A stretch of DNA of 64,000 bases from Betaproteobacteria bacterium UBA1934. GTDB lineage: Bacteria > Pseudomonadota > Gammaproteobacteria > Burkholderiales > Rhodocyclaceae. Below, piece by piece: positions 8,437 to 16,351 of the stretch. The translations under genes and the position numbers were made by a program. Position 1 is the stretch's first letter. The number at the start of each line of letters is the position of its first letter. Below the pieces are notes generated by a model that was not told where the DNA came from, searched no databases, and saw nothing but the letters and a program-made list of their open reading frames with translations. The stretch covers positions 892,222-956,221 of the forward strand of contig DDFG01000005.1 in NCBI GenBank assembly GCA_002337055.1, given 5' to 3'.

Positions 8437-8958
8437 ATGCAACCTACATTTTCGTCGTCCCGCATTCTCCTGCCGGTTCGCCCCTGGTTCATCTATCTCA
8501 GTCTCTTTCTGGCGCTGATGCTGAACTTCCTGCCTACGTCACAGTGGAGTTGGGTGCCCGACTGGGTGGCGCTGGTGCTGGGTTTCTGGGCGATCCGCGA
8601 ATTCAGGAGAGTGGGCATGGGCTGGGCTTTTCTGCTCGGCATCGTGATGGATGTTGCCGACAGCTCGGCGCTTGGCCAGCATGCGCTCGGTTATGTCCTG
8701 CTTGCCTATGTTGCGACCAGCCTGTCGCGCCGCATCCTGTGGTTTCCATTGCTACAGCAGGCCCTGCATGTGCTGCCCATGCTGCTGTTGTGCCAATTGG
8801 TGCAAGCCGGCATTCGCACCGCCGCGGGAGGCGGGTTCCCAGGATTCAGCTACTTCATTGGGCCGCTGATCGCCGCCGCCTTGTGGATGCCGGCAACCTA
8901 TCTGTTGCTGCTGCCGCAATATAGGCCGGTGGAGCAGGACCCGCACCGGCCGATCTGA
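8437..8958 (+). CDS. mreD: Rod shape-determining protein MreD
   Basis: 173 residues, almost entirely hydrophobic, with about five membrane helices as expected for MreD. The start lies 2 bases after the mreC stop. It works with MreC as the inner-membrane part of the elongasome. The motif GIVMDVADSSALGQHALGY matches the conserved mid-region of the family. Confidence 0.92.
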   Translation: MQPTFSSSRILLPVRPWFIYLSLFLALMLNFLPTSQWSWVPDWVALVLGFWAIREFRRVGMGWAFLLGIVMDVADSSALGQHALGYVLLAYVATSLSRRILWFPLLQQALHVLPMLLLCQLVQAGIRTAAGGGFPGFSYFIGPLIAAALWMPATYLLLLPQYRPVEQDPHRPI

Positions 8959-8971
8959 GCGGGCAGGATCA

Positions 8972-10888
8972 ATGAGTGAATTCGACAATCCGGATAGTGG
9001 CCTCGAACGCTTTCGCTCGCGCATCGCGGTATCGCTGGCCGCGGTGCTGATCGCCTTCCTGGCGCTGGCGGGGCGTTTTATATGGTTGCAGATCGTTCAA
9101 CACGACTACTACACCACCCGTGCCGAGGACAACCGGATTTCGCTGGTTCCCATCGTGCCGAACCGAGGGGTCATCGTCGATGCCAACGGGCTGGTCTTGG
9201 CACGCAATTACTCGGCCTTCACGCTGGAAGTCACGCCATCGCGGGTGGACGATCTAGAAGCAACCATCAACGGCTTGGCCGAGATCATTGATGTGCAGGT
9301 CAAGGATCGCAAGCGCTTCAAGCGGCTGCTCGAGGACGCGAAGAACTTTGAATCCATTCCCATCCGCAATCGTCTGACCGACGAAGAGGTGGCCAGATTC
9401 GCCGCCCATCGCTACCGGTTTCCCGGCGTCGAAGTGAAGGCCCGGCTGTTCCGACAATATCCCCAGGGTGCGTTGGCGTCGCATGCGCTCGGATACATCG
9501 GCCGCGTCGCCGACAAGGATGTCGAGTGGATCGATGAAAAGGAACAGGCGGCGAATTACAAGGGAACCGAGCATATCGGCAAGACCGGCATCGAGCAGCG
9601 CTATGAATTCGAGTTGCACGGCAAGACCGGCTACGAAGAGGTCGAGATCGATGCCGGCGGGCGCGCCATTCGCAGCTTGCGGCGTATTCCGCCGATCTCC
9701 GGCAATAACCTGGCGCTGACGCTGGACGCCAAATTGCAGGGCATGGCAGAAAAAGCCTTTGGCGAGCGGCGGGGCGCGCTGGTCGCCATCGATCCCTCGA
9801 CCGGCGGTATTCTGGCGCTCGTTTCGACACCTACCTACGACCCAAATCTATTCGTCGACGGCATTACGCCGGACAACTGGAAGGAACTGAACGAATCCAT
9901 CGACAAACCCATGGTCAACCGTGTTATCAATGGTGCCTATCCGCCCGGTTCGACCTTCAAGCCCTTTATGGCGCTGGCGGCATTGGCGGCAGGCAAACGC
10001 ACGCCAGCGCAGGCCATATCCGATCCCGGGTTCTTCAATTTCGGCGGCCATCTCTTCCGCGATGACAAAAAGGGCGGGCACGGCATGGTGGACATGTACA
10101 GATCCATCGTACAGTCCTGCGACACCTATTACTATCAGCTGGCCAACGACATGGGCATCGACGCCATTGCCCGTTTCATGGGCAGCGTCGGATTGGGGCA
10201 GCGCACCGGCGTTGACCTCGGCAAGGATGAAAAGGGCGAATCGGAGGGCGTGCTGCCCTCGCCAGAATGGAAGAAGCGACGTTTCAAGAAACCCGAGCAG
10301 CAGAAATGGTATGCCGGCGAGACGATTTCAATAGGTATCGGACAAGGCTATAACGCCTATACACCCATCCAGCTTGCGCAGGCGGTGGCGACGCTGGCCA
10401 ACAACGGCGTCATGTACCGGCCGCACCTCGTCCATCACATTGTCGACAGCAAGACTGGCGAGCAGCGGTTGATCGAGCCGCAACCGATCCGCACGCTGAA
10501 CTGGAAACCCGAGCACGTCGAAGTCATCAAGCGCGCCATGCTGGGCGTCAACAAGGAAGGCACGGGTGCGCGCGCCTTTGCCGGGGCGCCCTACGAAGCC
10601 GCGGGCAAGACGGGTACGGCGCAGGTATTCTCGCTGAAAGGTGGCAAATACGAGTCTGGTCGACTCAACGAGCGACTGCGTGACCATGCGCTGTTCATCG
10701 CCTTTGCGCCGGTCGACAAGCCGAAGATCGCGCTGGCTGTTCTGGTCGAAAATGGGGGTTTTGGTGCCCAGTCGGCCGCGCCGATTGCCCGCATGGTCTT
10801 CGACTACTATCTGCTCGGCAAGGTGCCTGGCGGACCGGCGGCGGAAGACCCGACCGCGCGTGAAGAAGATGAGGCGGACGAAGAATGA
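8972..10888 (+). CDS. mrdA: Penicillin-binding protein 2, elongasome transpeptidase
   Basis: 638 residues: a membrane anchor (about 18-38), the PBP dimer domain, and the transpeptidase domain. The catalytic motifs are present: SxxK as STFKPF, the second motif as SCDTYYYQ, and the KTG as AAGKTGTAQV. It crosslinks peptidoglycan for sidewall growth together with RodA, whose gene overlaps its stop by 4 bases. The acidic C-terminal tail (ARTEEDEADEE-like) is poorly conserved in the family. Confidence 0.96.
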   Translation: MSEFDNPDSGLERFRSRIAVSLAAVLIAFLALAGRFIWLQIVQHDYYTTRAEDNRISLVPIVPNRGVIVDANGLVLARNYSAFTLEVTPSRVDDLEATINGLAEIIDVQVKDRKRFKRLLEDAKNFESIPIRNRLTDEEVARFAAHRYRFPGVEVKARLFRQYPQGALASHALGYIGRVADKDVEWIDEKEQAANYKGTEHIGKTGIEQRYEFELHGKTGYEEVEIDAGGRAIRSLRRIPPISGNNLALTLDAKLQGMAEKAFGERRGALVAIDPSTGGILALVSTPTYDPNLFVDGITPDNWKELNESIDKPMVNRVINGAYPPGSTFKPFMALAALAAGKRTPAQAISDPGFFNFGGHLFRDDKKGGHGMVDMYRSIVQSCDTYYYQLANDMGIDAIARFMGSVGLGQRTGVDLGKDEKGESEGVLPSPEWKKRRFKKPEQQKWYAGETISIGIGQGYNAYTPIQLAQAVATLANNGVMYRPHLVHHIVDSKTGEQRLIEPQPIRTLNWKPEHVEVIKRAMLGVNKEGTGARAFAGAPYEAAGKTGTAQVFSLKGGKYESGRLNERLRDHALFIAFAPVDKPKIALAVLVENGGFGAQSAAPIARMVFDYYLLGKVPGGPAAEDPTAREEDEADEE

Positions 10889-11997
10889 CGGACCTCGCCG
10901 CCACCCTGCGTTACTGGCTGCGCCAGTCGGTCGCTCATCTCGATTTTCCGCTGCTGGCGATTGCCGCCGCCATCCTCGGCGTTGGCCTGCTGACTGTCAA
11001 TTCGGCGACTTTCGATGGCAACAACCGCGCCCTTTCGCAGTTGATGAATGCCGGCGTGGCGTTTGCCATCATGTGGTTCGTCGCCCGCATGCCGCCCCAG
11101 AGCCTGATGCGTGTGGCGGTGCCGCTGTATGTGCTGGGCGTCGTGCTGTTGGTTTGCGTGTTTCTCTTCGGCGTCAAGGTCAATGGCGCCAAACGCTGGC
11201 TGCCGCTGGGCTTTACCCGCATCCAGCCTTCCGAGATCATGAAGATTGCCATGCCTTTGATGCTGGCATGGTATTTTCAAAAATTCGAGGCCTTGCTGAA
11301 CTGGCGCCACTATCTGGTGGCGGCCCTGCTCCTGCTGGTGCCGTTCGGCCTGATCGCCAAACAGCCGGATCTGGGCACCGCCATCCTGGTCGGCGCGGCG
11401 GGTTTCTATGTCATCTTTTTTGCCGGTCTGCCCTGGAAGGTCATGTTTGGCCTGGCGGTGGCGGGCGCCAGCGCGGCGCCCCTGCTATGGAACATGATGC
11501 ACGACTACCAGCGCAAGCGCATCCTGACCTTGCTTGATCCCACCACCGATCCGCTGGGCGCCGGTTACCACATCATCCAGGCGACCATCGCCATCGGTTC
11601 CGGCGGCGCCTTCGGCAAGGGCTATTTGCACGGGACGCAGACCCATCTCGAATTCATCCCCGAGAAGCACACCGACTTCATTTTCGCGGTTTTCTCCGAA
11701 GAGTGGGGTTTGATCGGCAACCTCGTGCTGCTCGTGCTTTACCTCTTGCTGATCGCACGCGGCCTGATGATCGCCGGTGCCGCGCCGACGTTGTTCACCC
11801 GATTGCTGGCGGGTGCGATCAGCCTGATTTTCTTCACCTATGCCTTCGTCAATATGGGCATGGTCAGCGGCATCCTGCCTGTGGTCGGCGTACCGTTGCC
11901 TTTCGTTTCCTACGGAGGTACCGCGCTGGTGACGTTGTTCCTCGGCATCGGCATCCTGATGTCCATCCACACCCATCGGATGCTGGTCAAGAAATGA
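10885..11997 (+). CDS. rodA: RodA, SEDS peptidoglycan polymerase
   Basis: 370 residues with about ten membrane helices. SEDS signatures include LGFTRIQPSEIMK, KQPDLGTAILV and LGAGYHIIQATIAIGSGG. The C-terminal GVPLPFVSYGG is also diagnostic. It polymerises glycan strands with PBP2. The start overlaps mrdA (ATGA) and its stop overlaps the start of rlpA, so mrdA-rodA-rlpA are translationally coupled. Confidence 0.96.
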   Translation: MTDLAATLRYWLRQSVAHLDFPLLAIAAAILGVGLLTVNSATFDGNNRALSQLMNAGVAFAIMWFVARMPPQSLMRVAVPLYVLGVVLLVCVFLFGVKVNGAKRWLPLGFTRIQPSEIMKIAMPLMLAWYFQKFEALLNWRHYLVAALLLLVPFGLIAKQPDLGTAILVGAAGFYVIFFAGLPWKVMFGLAVAGASAAPLLWNMMHDYQRKRILTLLDPTTDPLGAGYHIIQATIAIGSGGAFGKGYLHGTQTHLEFIPEKHTDFIFAVFSEEWGLIGNLVLLVLYLLLIARGLMIAGAAPTLFTRLLAGAISLIFFTYAFVNMGMVSGILPVVGVPLPFVSYGGTALVTLFLGIGILMSIHTHRMLVKK

Positions 11998-12971
11998 AAA
12001 CGGCGCTCATTCTGTCCGCTTTGTCGGTGGCCGCCATGCTGGCGGGCTGTGGTGCCCAACTGGCGCGTCCGGGTGAGCCGTCGACCGCTGCCGGTTCCGG
12101 TTCCGATGCCGCGCCGGCTGTCAAGCCGCCGGGCAAGAAGCCGTCTTCGGTCGTGCTGAAGCGGGGTGGCGGTTTCTATAAGGATGACGGCCCGGGCGAG
12201 GATATTCCGGACAACCTCGATGACATCCCCGATGCCGAGCCGCGCTGGGAGTCACTGCATAAGCCGGCGACCAAACCCTATGTGGTGCTGGGCCGCGAAT
12301 ACGTTCCGAATTCGGCGGTCAAGCCATACAAGGCGCGTGGCATCGCCAGCTGGTATGGCAAAAAATTCCATGGCCAGAAGACTTCAACCGGCGAAATCTA
12401 CGACATGTTCGGCATGAGCGCCGCTCACACCACGTTGGCACTGCCTTCGTATGTGCGGGTCAGCAATCCGCGCAACGGTCGTGCGGTGGTCGTGCGCGTC
12501 AACGATCGCGGCCCGTTTCATGTCGACCGCATCATCGATCTTTCCTACACCGCCGCGTACAAGCTGGGTTTGATCAACAACGGCAGCGGCGAGGTCGAGG
12601 TCGAGGCGATCATCCCGGCAGGATTGCCGGAAACGGGTGTGGCGGTCACGCCACTCCGACCCGAGCGACCGGCCGATCTCGATGGCCTCCTGCGCAGGCT
12701 GGAAAGCGCCGAGCCGGCGACCGCGCCGGCTGTGGCGACCAAAGGGGTTTATCTGCAACTGGGCGCTTTTGCCAATGCGGACAATGCCGAAAATCTGAAG
12801 AACCGCCTGGGCAGTGAGTTGGATTGGCTGGTCGAGCCCTTACGGGTGTATCCGGCCGGCGGAATTCACCGGCTGCAAGTGGGTCCTTATCCCAACCGCG
12901 AGGCGGCGGAGCGCATTGCCGAGCGCATCCGACAGGCCTTGGGCACCCGGCCGACCTTTGTTACCCGCTAG
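11994..12971 (+). CDS. rlpA: RlpA, septal-ring lytic transglycosylase lipoprotein
   Basis: 325 residues from the ATG at 11994. The lipobox MLAGC places the lipidated Cys at residue 19. A double-psi beta barrel follows (about 105-195, starting ARGIASWYG and including VNDRGPFHVDRIIDLS). A C-terminal SPOR domain (about 245-325) binds denuded glycan. RlpA cleaves such glycan in some Proteobacteria. Its last 11 bases overlap the convergent response-regulator gene. Confidence 0.93.
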   Translation: MKTALILSALSVAAMLAGCGAQLARPGEPSTAAGSGSDAAPAVKPPGKKPSSVVLKRGGGFYKDDGPGEDIPDNLDDIPDAEPRWESLHKPATKPYVVLGREYVPNSAVKPYKARGIASWYGKKFHGQKTSTGEIYDMFGMSAAHTTLALPSYVRVSNPRNGRAVVVRVNDRGPFHVDRIIDLSYTAAYKLGLINNGSGEVEVEAIIPAGLPETGVAVTPLRPERPADLDGLLRRLESAEPATAPAVATKGVYLQLGAFANADNAENLKNRLGSELDWLVEPLRVYPAGGIHRLQVGPYPNREAAERIAERIRQALGTRPTFVTR

Positions 12972-13857
12972 CGGTGGCGCGGGCGACGACGATATTACCC
13001 CTGCCGGCGTATTCAACCGATTCAAAGCTCGCCCGGCGGGCCATCGCGATGCCGCGTCCGTTCGGGTCAAAGGCGCGTGCCGGGTCGAAATCGAGAAAAC
13101 GGGGCCAGTCGAAGCCCTCGCCCTGATCGCGGATGGTAAATTCGACCTGGTCGCCCCGACGCTCGACCCGGATGCAGGCATGGCGAGCCTGATATTGCGG
13201 CAAGACCAGCCGGCGTTCGACTTCTCGCTCCCATTCGCCATCGAGCTTGAGCCGCGCCTTCTCTTCGTAGGTGATGCCGAGATTGCCGTGCTCGACCGCG
13301 TTGACCATCAGGTCGGACAGCCCGGAAGCCACCAGGTCGGGCGCCGCCGCAAAACCCGCCAGCGTAGGCACCAGGCTGCGGATATCGCGCAGGCTGGCAA
13401 AGCGGTATTCGGCGGCGATCAGCAGTTTCTGCGCATCTTCCTGGCGGCGCGAAAGTCGCCGCAGGGCCTGGTGAACGTGAAAATCCTCCAGCGCGCCGCG
13501 CACGATGGAAATCAGCGCTTCCGGCTCGTAGGGTTTGACCAGGTAATAGTAGGCGCCGGCCTGCAAGCCTTCGCGCACCTGTTCCGGCGCCGACGCGGCG
13601 GTCTGCATGATGACCGGAATGTGCACGAAGCGGGAGTCCGCCTTCATTCGGCGCAGGAAATCGAGGCCGTCCAGTCCCGGCATCAGGCGGTCGAGAATGA
13701 CCAGGGAATAGCGGCTGCCGGGGGAATCGAGTTGTTGCCAGGCTTGTGCGGGGTCGCTCTGCAAGTCCAGCGAGAGCGATTCTTCGGCGAGAAATTCCTC
13801 GATGATGAACAGGTTCAGTTCTTCATCGTCGATGACCAGGACCCGATCGTCGCGCAT
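12961..13857 (-). CDS. Response regulator with HATPase_c output domain
   Basis: 298 residues. The N-terminal receiver domain has acidic residues VIDDEE, the phospho-acceptor Asp near residue 56 in VILDRLMPGLDG, and the switch Lys in LVKPYEP. The C-terminal half is a GHKL ATPase of the serine-kinase/anti-sigma type: N-box SDLMVNAVEHG, then DQGEGFDW and NGRGIAMAR. No dimerisation/phospho-His helix, PP2C or DNA-binding domain is visible. Such REC-ATPase proteins usually act in partner-switching or phospho-signalling. It is divergent from ubiU across 118 bases and converges on rlpA. The partner is not in the window. Confidence 0.85.
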   Translation of the reverse strand: MRDDRVLVIDDEELNLFIIEEFLAEESLSLDLQSDPAQAWQQLDSPGSRYSLVILDRLMPGLDGLDFLRRMKADSRFVHIPVIMQTAASAPEQVREGLQAGAYYYLVKPYEPEALISIVRGALEDFHVHQALRRLSRRQEDAQKLLIAAEYRFASLRDIRSLVPTLAGFAAAPDLVASGLSDLMVNAVEHGNLGITYEEKARLKLDGEWEREVERRLVLPQYQARHACIRVERRGDQVEFTIRDQGEGFDWPRFLDFDPARAFDPNGRGIAMARRASFESVEYAGRGNIVVARATASG

Positions 13858-13907
13858 CGCCGTCTCCTCCCGGATTTATCTTAGCACAGTCGCCCGGCCC
13901 CACGGGC

Positions 13908-13948
13908 TTGACCGAAATCAAGGAAGACCGGACACTGCTTCCTATAAT
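13908..13948 (+). promoter_or_regulatory. FNR/Anr-type box and -10 element upstream of ubiUVT
   Basis: TTGAC-CGAA-ATCAA at 13908-13921 matches the FNR consensus TTGAT-N4-ATCAA with one mismatch. A perfect TATAAT follows at 13943-13948. If transcription starts about 7 bases after the -10, the box is centred near -41, the class II FNR-activator position. No good -35 hexamer sits 17 bases from the -10, as expected for an activator-dependent promoter. The direction fits ubiU, whose function is anaerobic. Confidence 0.7.
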
Positions 13949-13975
13949 CCCTCATCGCTTTCCCGCACCTTATTC

Positions 13976-14986
13976 ATGCTCCGAATTCCCGATCTCATTT
14001 GCCCGGCGGGCAGCCTGCCGGCTTTGAAAGCGGCGGTCGACAACGGCGCCGATGCCGTCTACCTCGGTTTCAAGAACGACACCAATGCCCGCAATTTCGC
14101 GGGCTTGAATTTTGACGACAAGACGCTTGCCGACGGCATCCGTTACGCGCACGGTCGCGGCAAGGAAGTGCTGCTGGCAATCAACACCTTTCCGCAGCCC
14201 GGTCGCGTCGCCGACTGGCGCAAAGCGGTCGACGCCGCCGCAGGCGTCGGCGCCGATGCGGTCATTCTGGCCGACATTGGTCTGCTCGACTATGCCCGCC
14301 AGCGCCACCCCGATCTGCGCCTGCATCTTTCGGTACAGGGATCGGCGACCAGCTACGAGGCGATCAATTTCGCCCAGCGCGAATTCGGCATTCGCCGTGC
14401 TGTGCTGCCGCGGGTGCTGACGCTGGCGCAGGTCGAGCACGTGATCAAGAATGCGTCCGTCGAAATCGAAGTCTTCGGGTTTGGCAGCCTGTGCGTCATG
14501 AACGAAGGGCGTTGCTGGCTGTCGTCCTACGCCACGGGCGAGTCGCCGAACACCGTCGGGGCTTGCTCGCCGGCCAAGTACGTCAAGTGGGACAAACAGC
14601 CCGACGGCGCCATGGAGACGCGCCTGAACGGCATCCTGATCGACCGTTTCGGCGCCCAGGAACCCGCCGGCTACCCGACGCTGTGTAAAGGGCGGTTCGA
14701 CGTGCGTGGCGAAACCTACTACGCGCTGGAAGAACCGACCAGTCTGAATACGGTCGCCATCCTGCCGGAAATCGCCCGCATCGGCGTACGCGCCTTGAAG
14801 GTGGAAGGACGCCAGCGCAGCCCGGCCTATGTGACGCAGGTGACACGCACGCTGCGTGCCGCGCTCGACGCGTTGAAGCGGGACGGCGAACGCTACCACG
14901 TCCAGCCGGCCTGGCAGGCCGAACTGGCCAAGGTGTCAGAAGGCCAGCAGGCGACGCTCGGCGCCTACAACCGGCCGTGGAGGTGA
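13976..14986 (+). CDS. ubiU: UbiU, O2-independent ubiquinone hydroxylation protein (U32 family)
   Basis: 336 residues of the U32 'peptidase' family. Four cysteines suited to a [4Fe-4S] cluster are seen in GSLCVMNEGRCW, GACSPAKY and TLCKGRF, the UbiU pattern. UbiU and UbiV form a complex that allows ring hydroxylation in ubiquinone synthesis without oxygen. The start at 13976 gives MLRIPDLICPAGSLPALK. No clear Shine-Dalgarno precedes it. ubiV starts 4 bases after the stop and ubiT follows, so the whole pathway unit is present behind an FNR-like site. Confidence 0.93.
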   Translation: MLRIPDLICPAGSLPALKAAVDNGADAVYLGFKNDTNARNFAGLNFDDKTLADGIRYAHGRGKEVLLAINTFPQPGRVADWRKAVDAAAGVGADAVILADIGLLDYARQRHPDLRLHLSVQGSATSYEAINFAQREFGIRRAVLPRVLTLAQVEHVIKNASVEIEVFGFGSLCVMNEGRCWLSSYATGESPNTVGACSPAKYVKWDKQPDGAMETRLNGILIDRFGAQEPAGYPTLCKGRFDVRGETYYALEEPTSLNTVAILPEIARIGVRALKVEGRQRSPAYVTQVTRTLRAALDALKRDGERYHVQPAWQAELAKVSEGQQATLGAYNRPWR

Positions 14987-14990
14987 GGCG

Positions 14991-15866
14991 ATGAAACTGA
15001 CGCTCGGACCGCTGCTCTACTTCTGGCCCAAGGAACGCGTGCTGTCGTTCTATGAGGAAATGGCCGAGGTCGCGGCCCTCGATACGATCTACCTTGGCGA
15101 GGTCGTCTGTTCCCGCCGCCAGCAACTGCGCACCGCCGACTGGGTCGAACTGGCGCGGCGCGTGCGCGACGCCGGCAAGGAGGTGATTGTTTCGGCGCAG
15201 GCGCTGCTGGAGTCGGAAAGCGACCTGAAGGCGCTGCGCCGGCTCATCGACGACGCAGGCTGCATGGTCGAGGCCAACGACCTCGGCGCCGTCAATCTGG
15301 TGCAGGGGCGCCCCTTTGTGGCCGGGCCGCATCTCAATATCTACAACGAAGCCACACTGGCGACCTACGCCCGGTATGGTCTCACCCGCTGGGTGCCGCC
15401 GCTGGAAGCGACGCGCGAACTGGTGGCGACGCTGCACGCCGCCCGGCCGGCCGGCGTCGAAACCGAGGTCTTCGTCTTCGGCAAACTGCCGCTCGCCTTT
15501 TCGGCGCGCTGTTTCACCGCCCGTCACTACACGCTGAACAAGGACGATTGCCAGTTCCGCTGCCTCGAACATCCCGAAGGGATCACCCTGAAGACGCGCG
15601 AGGGACAACCTTTCCTGACGCTTAACGGTATCCAGACCATGTCGGCGCAGAGTTACAATCTGTTGGCGGAAGTGCCGCAACTCCGCGAAATGGGTGTCGA
15701 GGCATTGCGCATCAGCCCGCAGCCGGAAGAGACGCACGCGATTATCGCGGCGTTCGATGCCGCCCGGCGTGGCGACGCGGCGGTGGCTCAGTCGGAATGG
15801 AATCCGTGCGGGCTGGTGAACGGCTATTGGCATGGCGAGGCGGGCATCGCCTGCCATCACGAATGA
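14991..15866 (+). CDS. ubiV: UbiV, O2-independent ubiquinone hydroxylation protein (U32 family)
   Basis: 291 residues, starting MKLTLGPLLYFWPKE as in UbiV. The four cluster cysteines appear as one in GEVVCSRRQQ and three in SARCFTARHYTLNKDDC and QFRCLEH. It is the partner of UbiU. A GGTGAGG-like ribosome binding site sits between the two genes. The C-terminus ends NGYWHGEAGI, typical of the family. Confidence 0.93.
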   Translation: MKLTLGPLLYFWPKERVLSFYEEMAEVAALDTIYLGEVVCSRRQQLRTADWVELARRVRDAGKEVIVSAQALLESESDLKALRRLIDDAGCMVEANDLGAVNLVQGRPFVAGPHLNIYNEATLATYARYGLTRWVPPLEATRELVATLHAARPAGVETEVFVFGKLPLAFSARCFTARHYTLNKDDCQFRCLEHPEGITLKTREGQPFLTLNGIQTMSAQSYNLLAEVPQLREMGVEALRISPQPEETHAIIAAFDAARRGDAAVAQSEWNPCGLVNGYWHGEAGIACHHE

Positions 15867-15877
15867 GAGAACAGAAC

Positions 15878-16333
15878 ATGGCCACAGGATTCACGATTCC
15901 CCGATTTCAACTGCCGACGGTCATTGCCACGCTTGGTCGTCGATTGCCGCAATGGCCGCATGCCCTGGCGCTGGTGACCGGTCTGAACGCCGCCGCCCGG
16001 CTCGGCTGGTTGCCCGCCGACAGTCTGGCGGCTCTGGAAGGGCGCAGTTTTCGGGTGGAAGTGCTCGATACCGGCGGGCAGGCGCGTTTCTGTTTCCGCG
16101 AGGGCGTTTTCCGCCCGTTGTTTGGCGCCGATGTGCCCGCTGATCTCGTCTTCAGCGCCAATCTGTCGGCTTTCCTGCAACTGCTGGCGCGACAGGAAGA
16201 CCCCGACACCTTGTTCTTCAATCGGGAACTGTCGATCGAGGGCGACACCGAGCTTGGCCTGCTGGTCAAGAACATGCTCGATGCGGTCGAGTGGCCGCAA
16301 CTCCGCTTTCCGCCCTTTGCCGCCGGGCGCTGA
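15878..16333 (+). CDS. ubiT: UbiT, SCP2-domain ubiquinone accessory protein
   Basis: 151 residues from the ATG at 15878, covering a single SCP2 lipid-binding domain (VEVLDTGGQARFCFREGVF, then DLVFSANLSAFLQLL and a C-terminal ELGLLVKNMLDAVEW). UbiT carries or binds quinone intermediates for UbiUV. An earlier in-frame start would overlap ubiV by 70 bases and add non-family sequence, so it was rejected. Its stop lies inside a hairpin shared with the convergent phaC. Confidence 0.9.
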   Translation: MATGFTIPRFQLPTVIATLGRRLPQWPHALALVTGLNAAARLGWLPADSLAALEGRSFRVEVLDTGGQARFCFREGVFRPLFGADVPADLVFSANLSAFLQLLARQEDPDTLFFNRELSIEGDTELGLLVKNMLDAVEWPQLRFPPFAAGR

Positions 16334-16345
16334 GGCAGCGCCCGG
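16323..16345. terminator. Hairpin between convergent ubiT and phaC
   Basis: Perfect 10-base arms CCGGGCGCTG and CAGCGCCCGG with loop AGG span the ubiT stop codon and lie 7 bases from the phaC stop. A GC-rich stem between convergent genes suggests a two-way terminator. Neither side has a clear T-run, so it may be only a transcript-end stabiliser. Confidence 0.5.
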
Positions 16346-16351
16346 GCTAGA

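Noticed and set aside
13908..13948. Ordinary sigma70 promoter with TTGACC as -35 for TATAAT
   Set aside because: The spacing is 29 bases, far too long. TTGAC is better explained as the left half of an FNR box.
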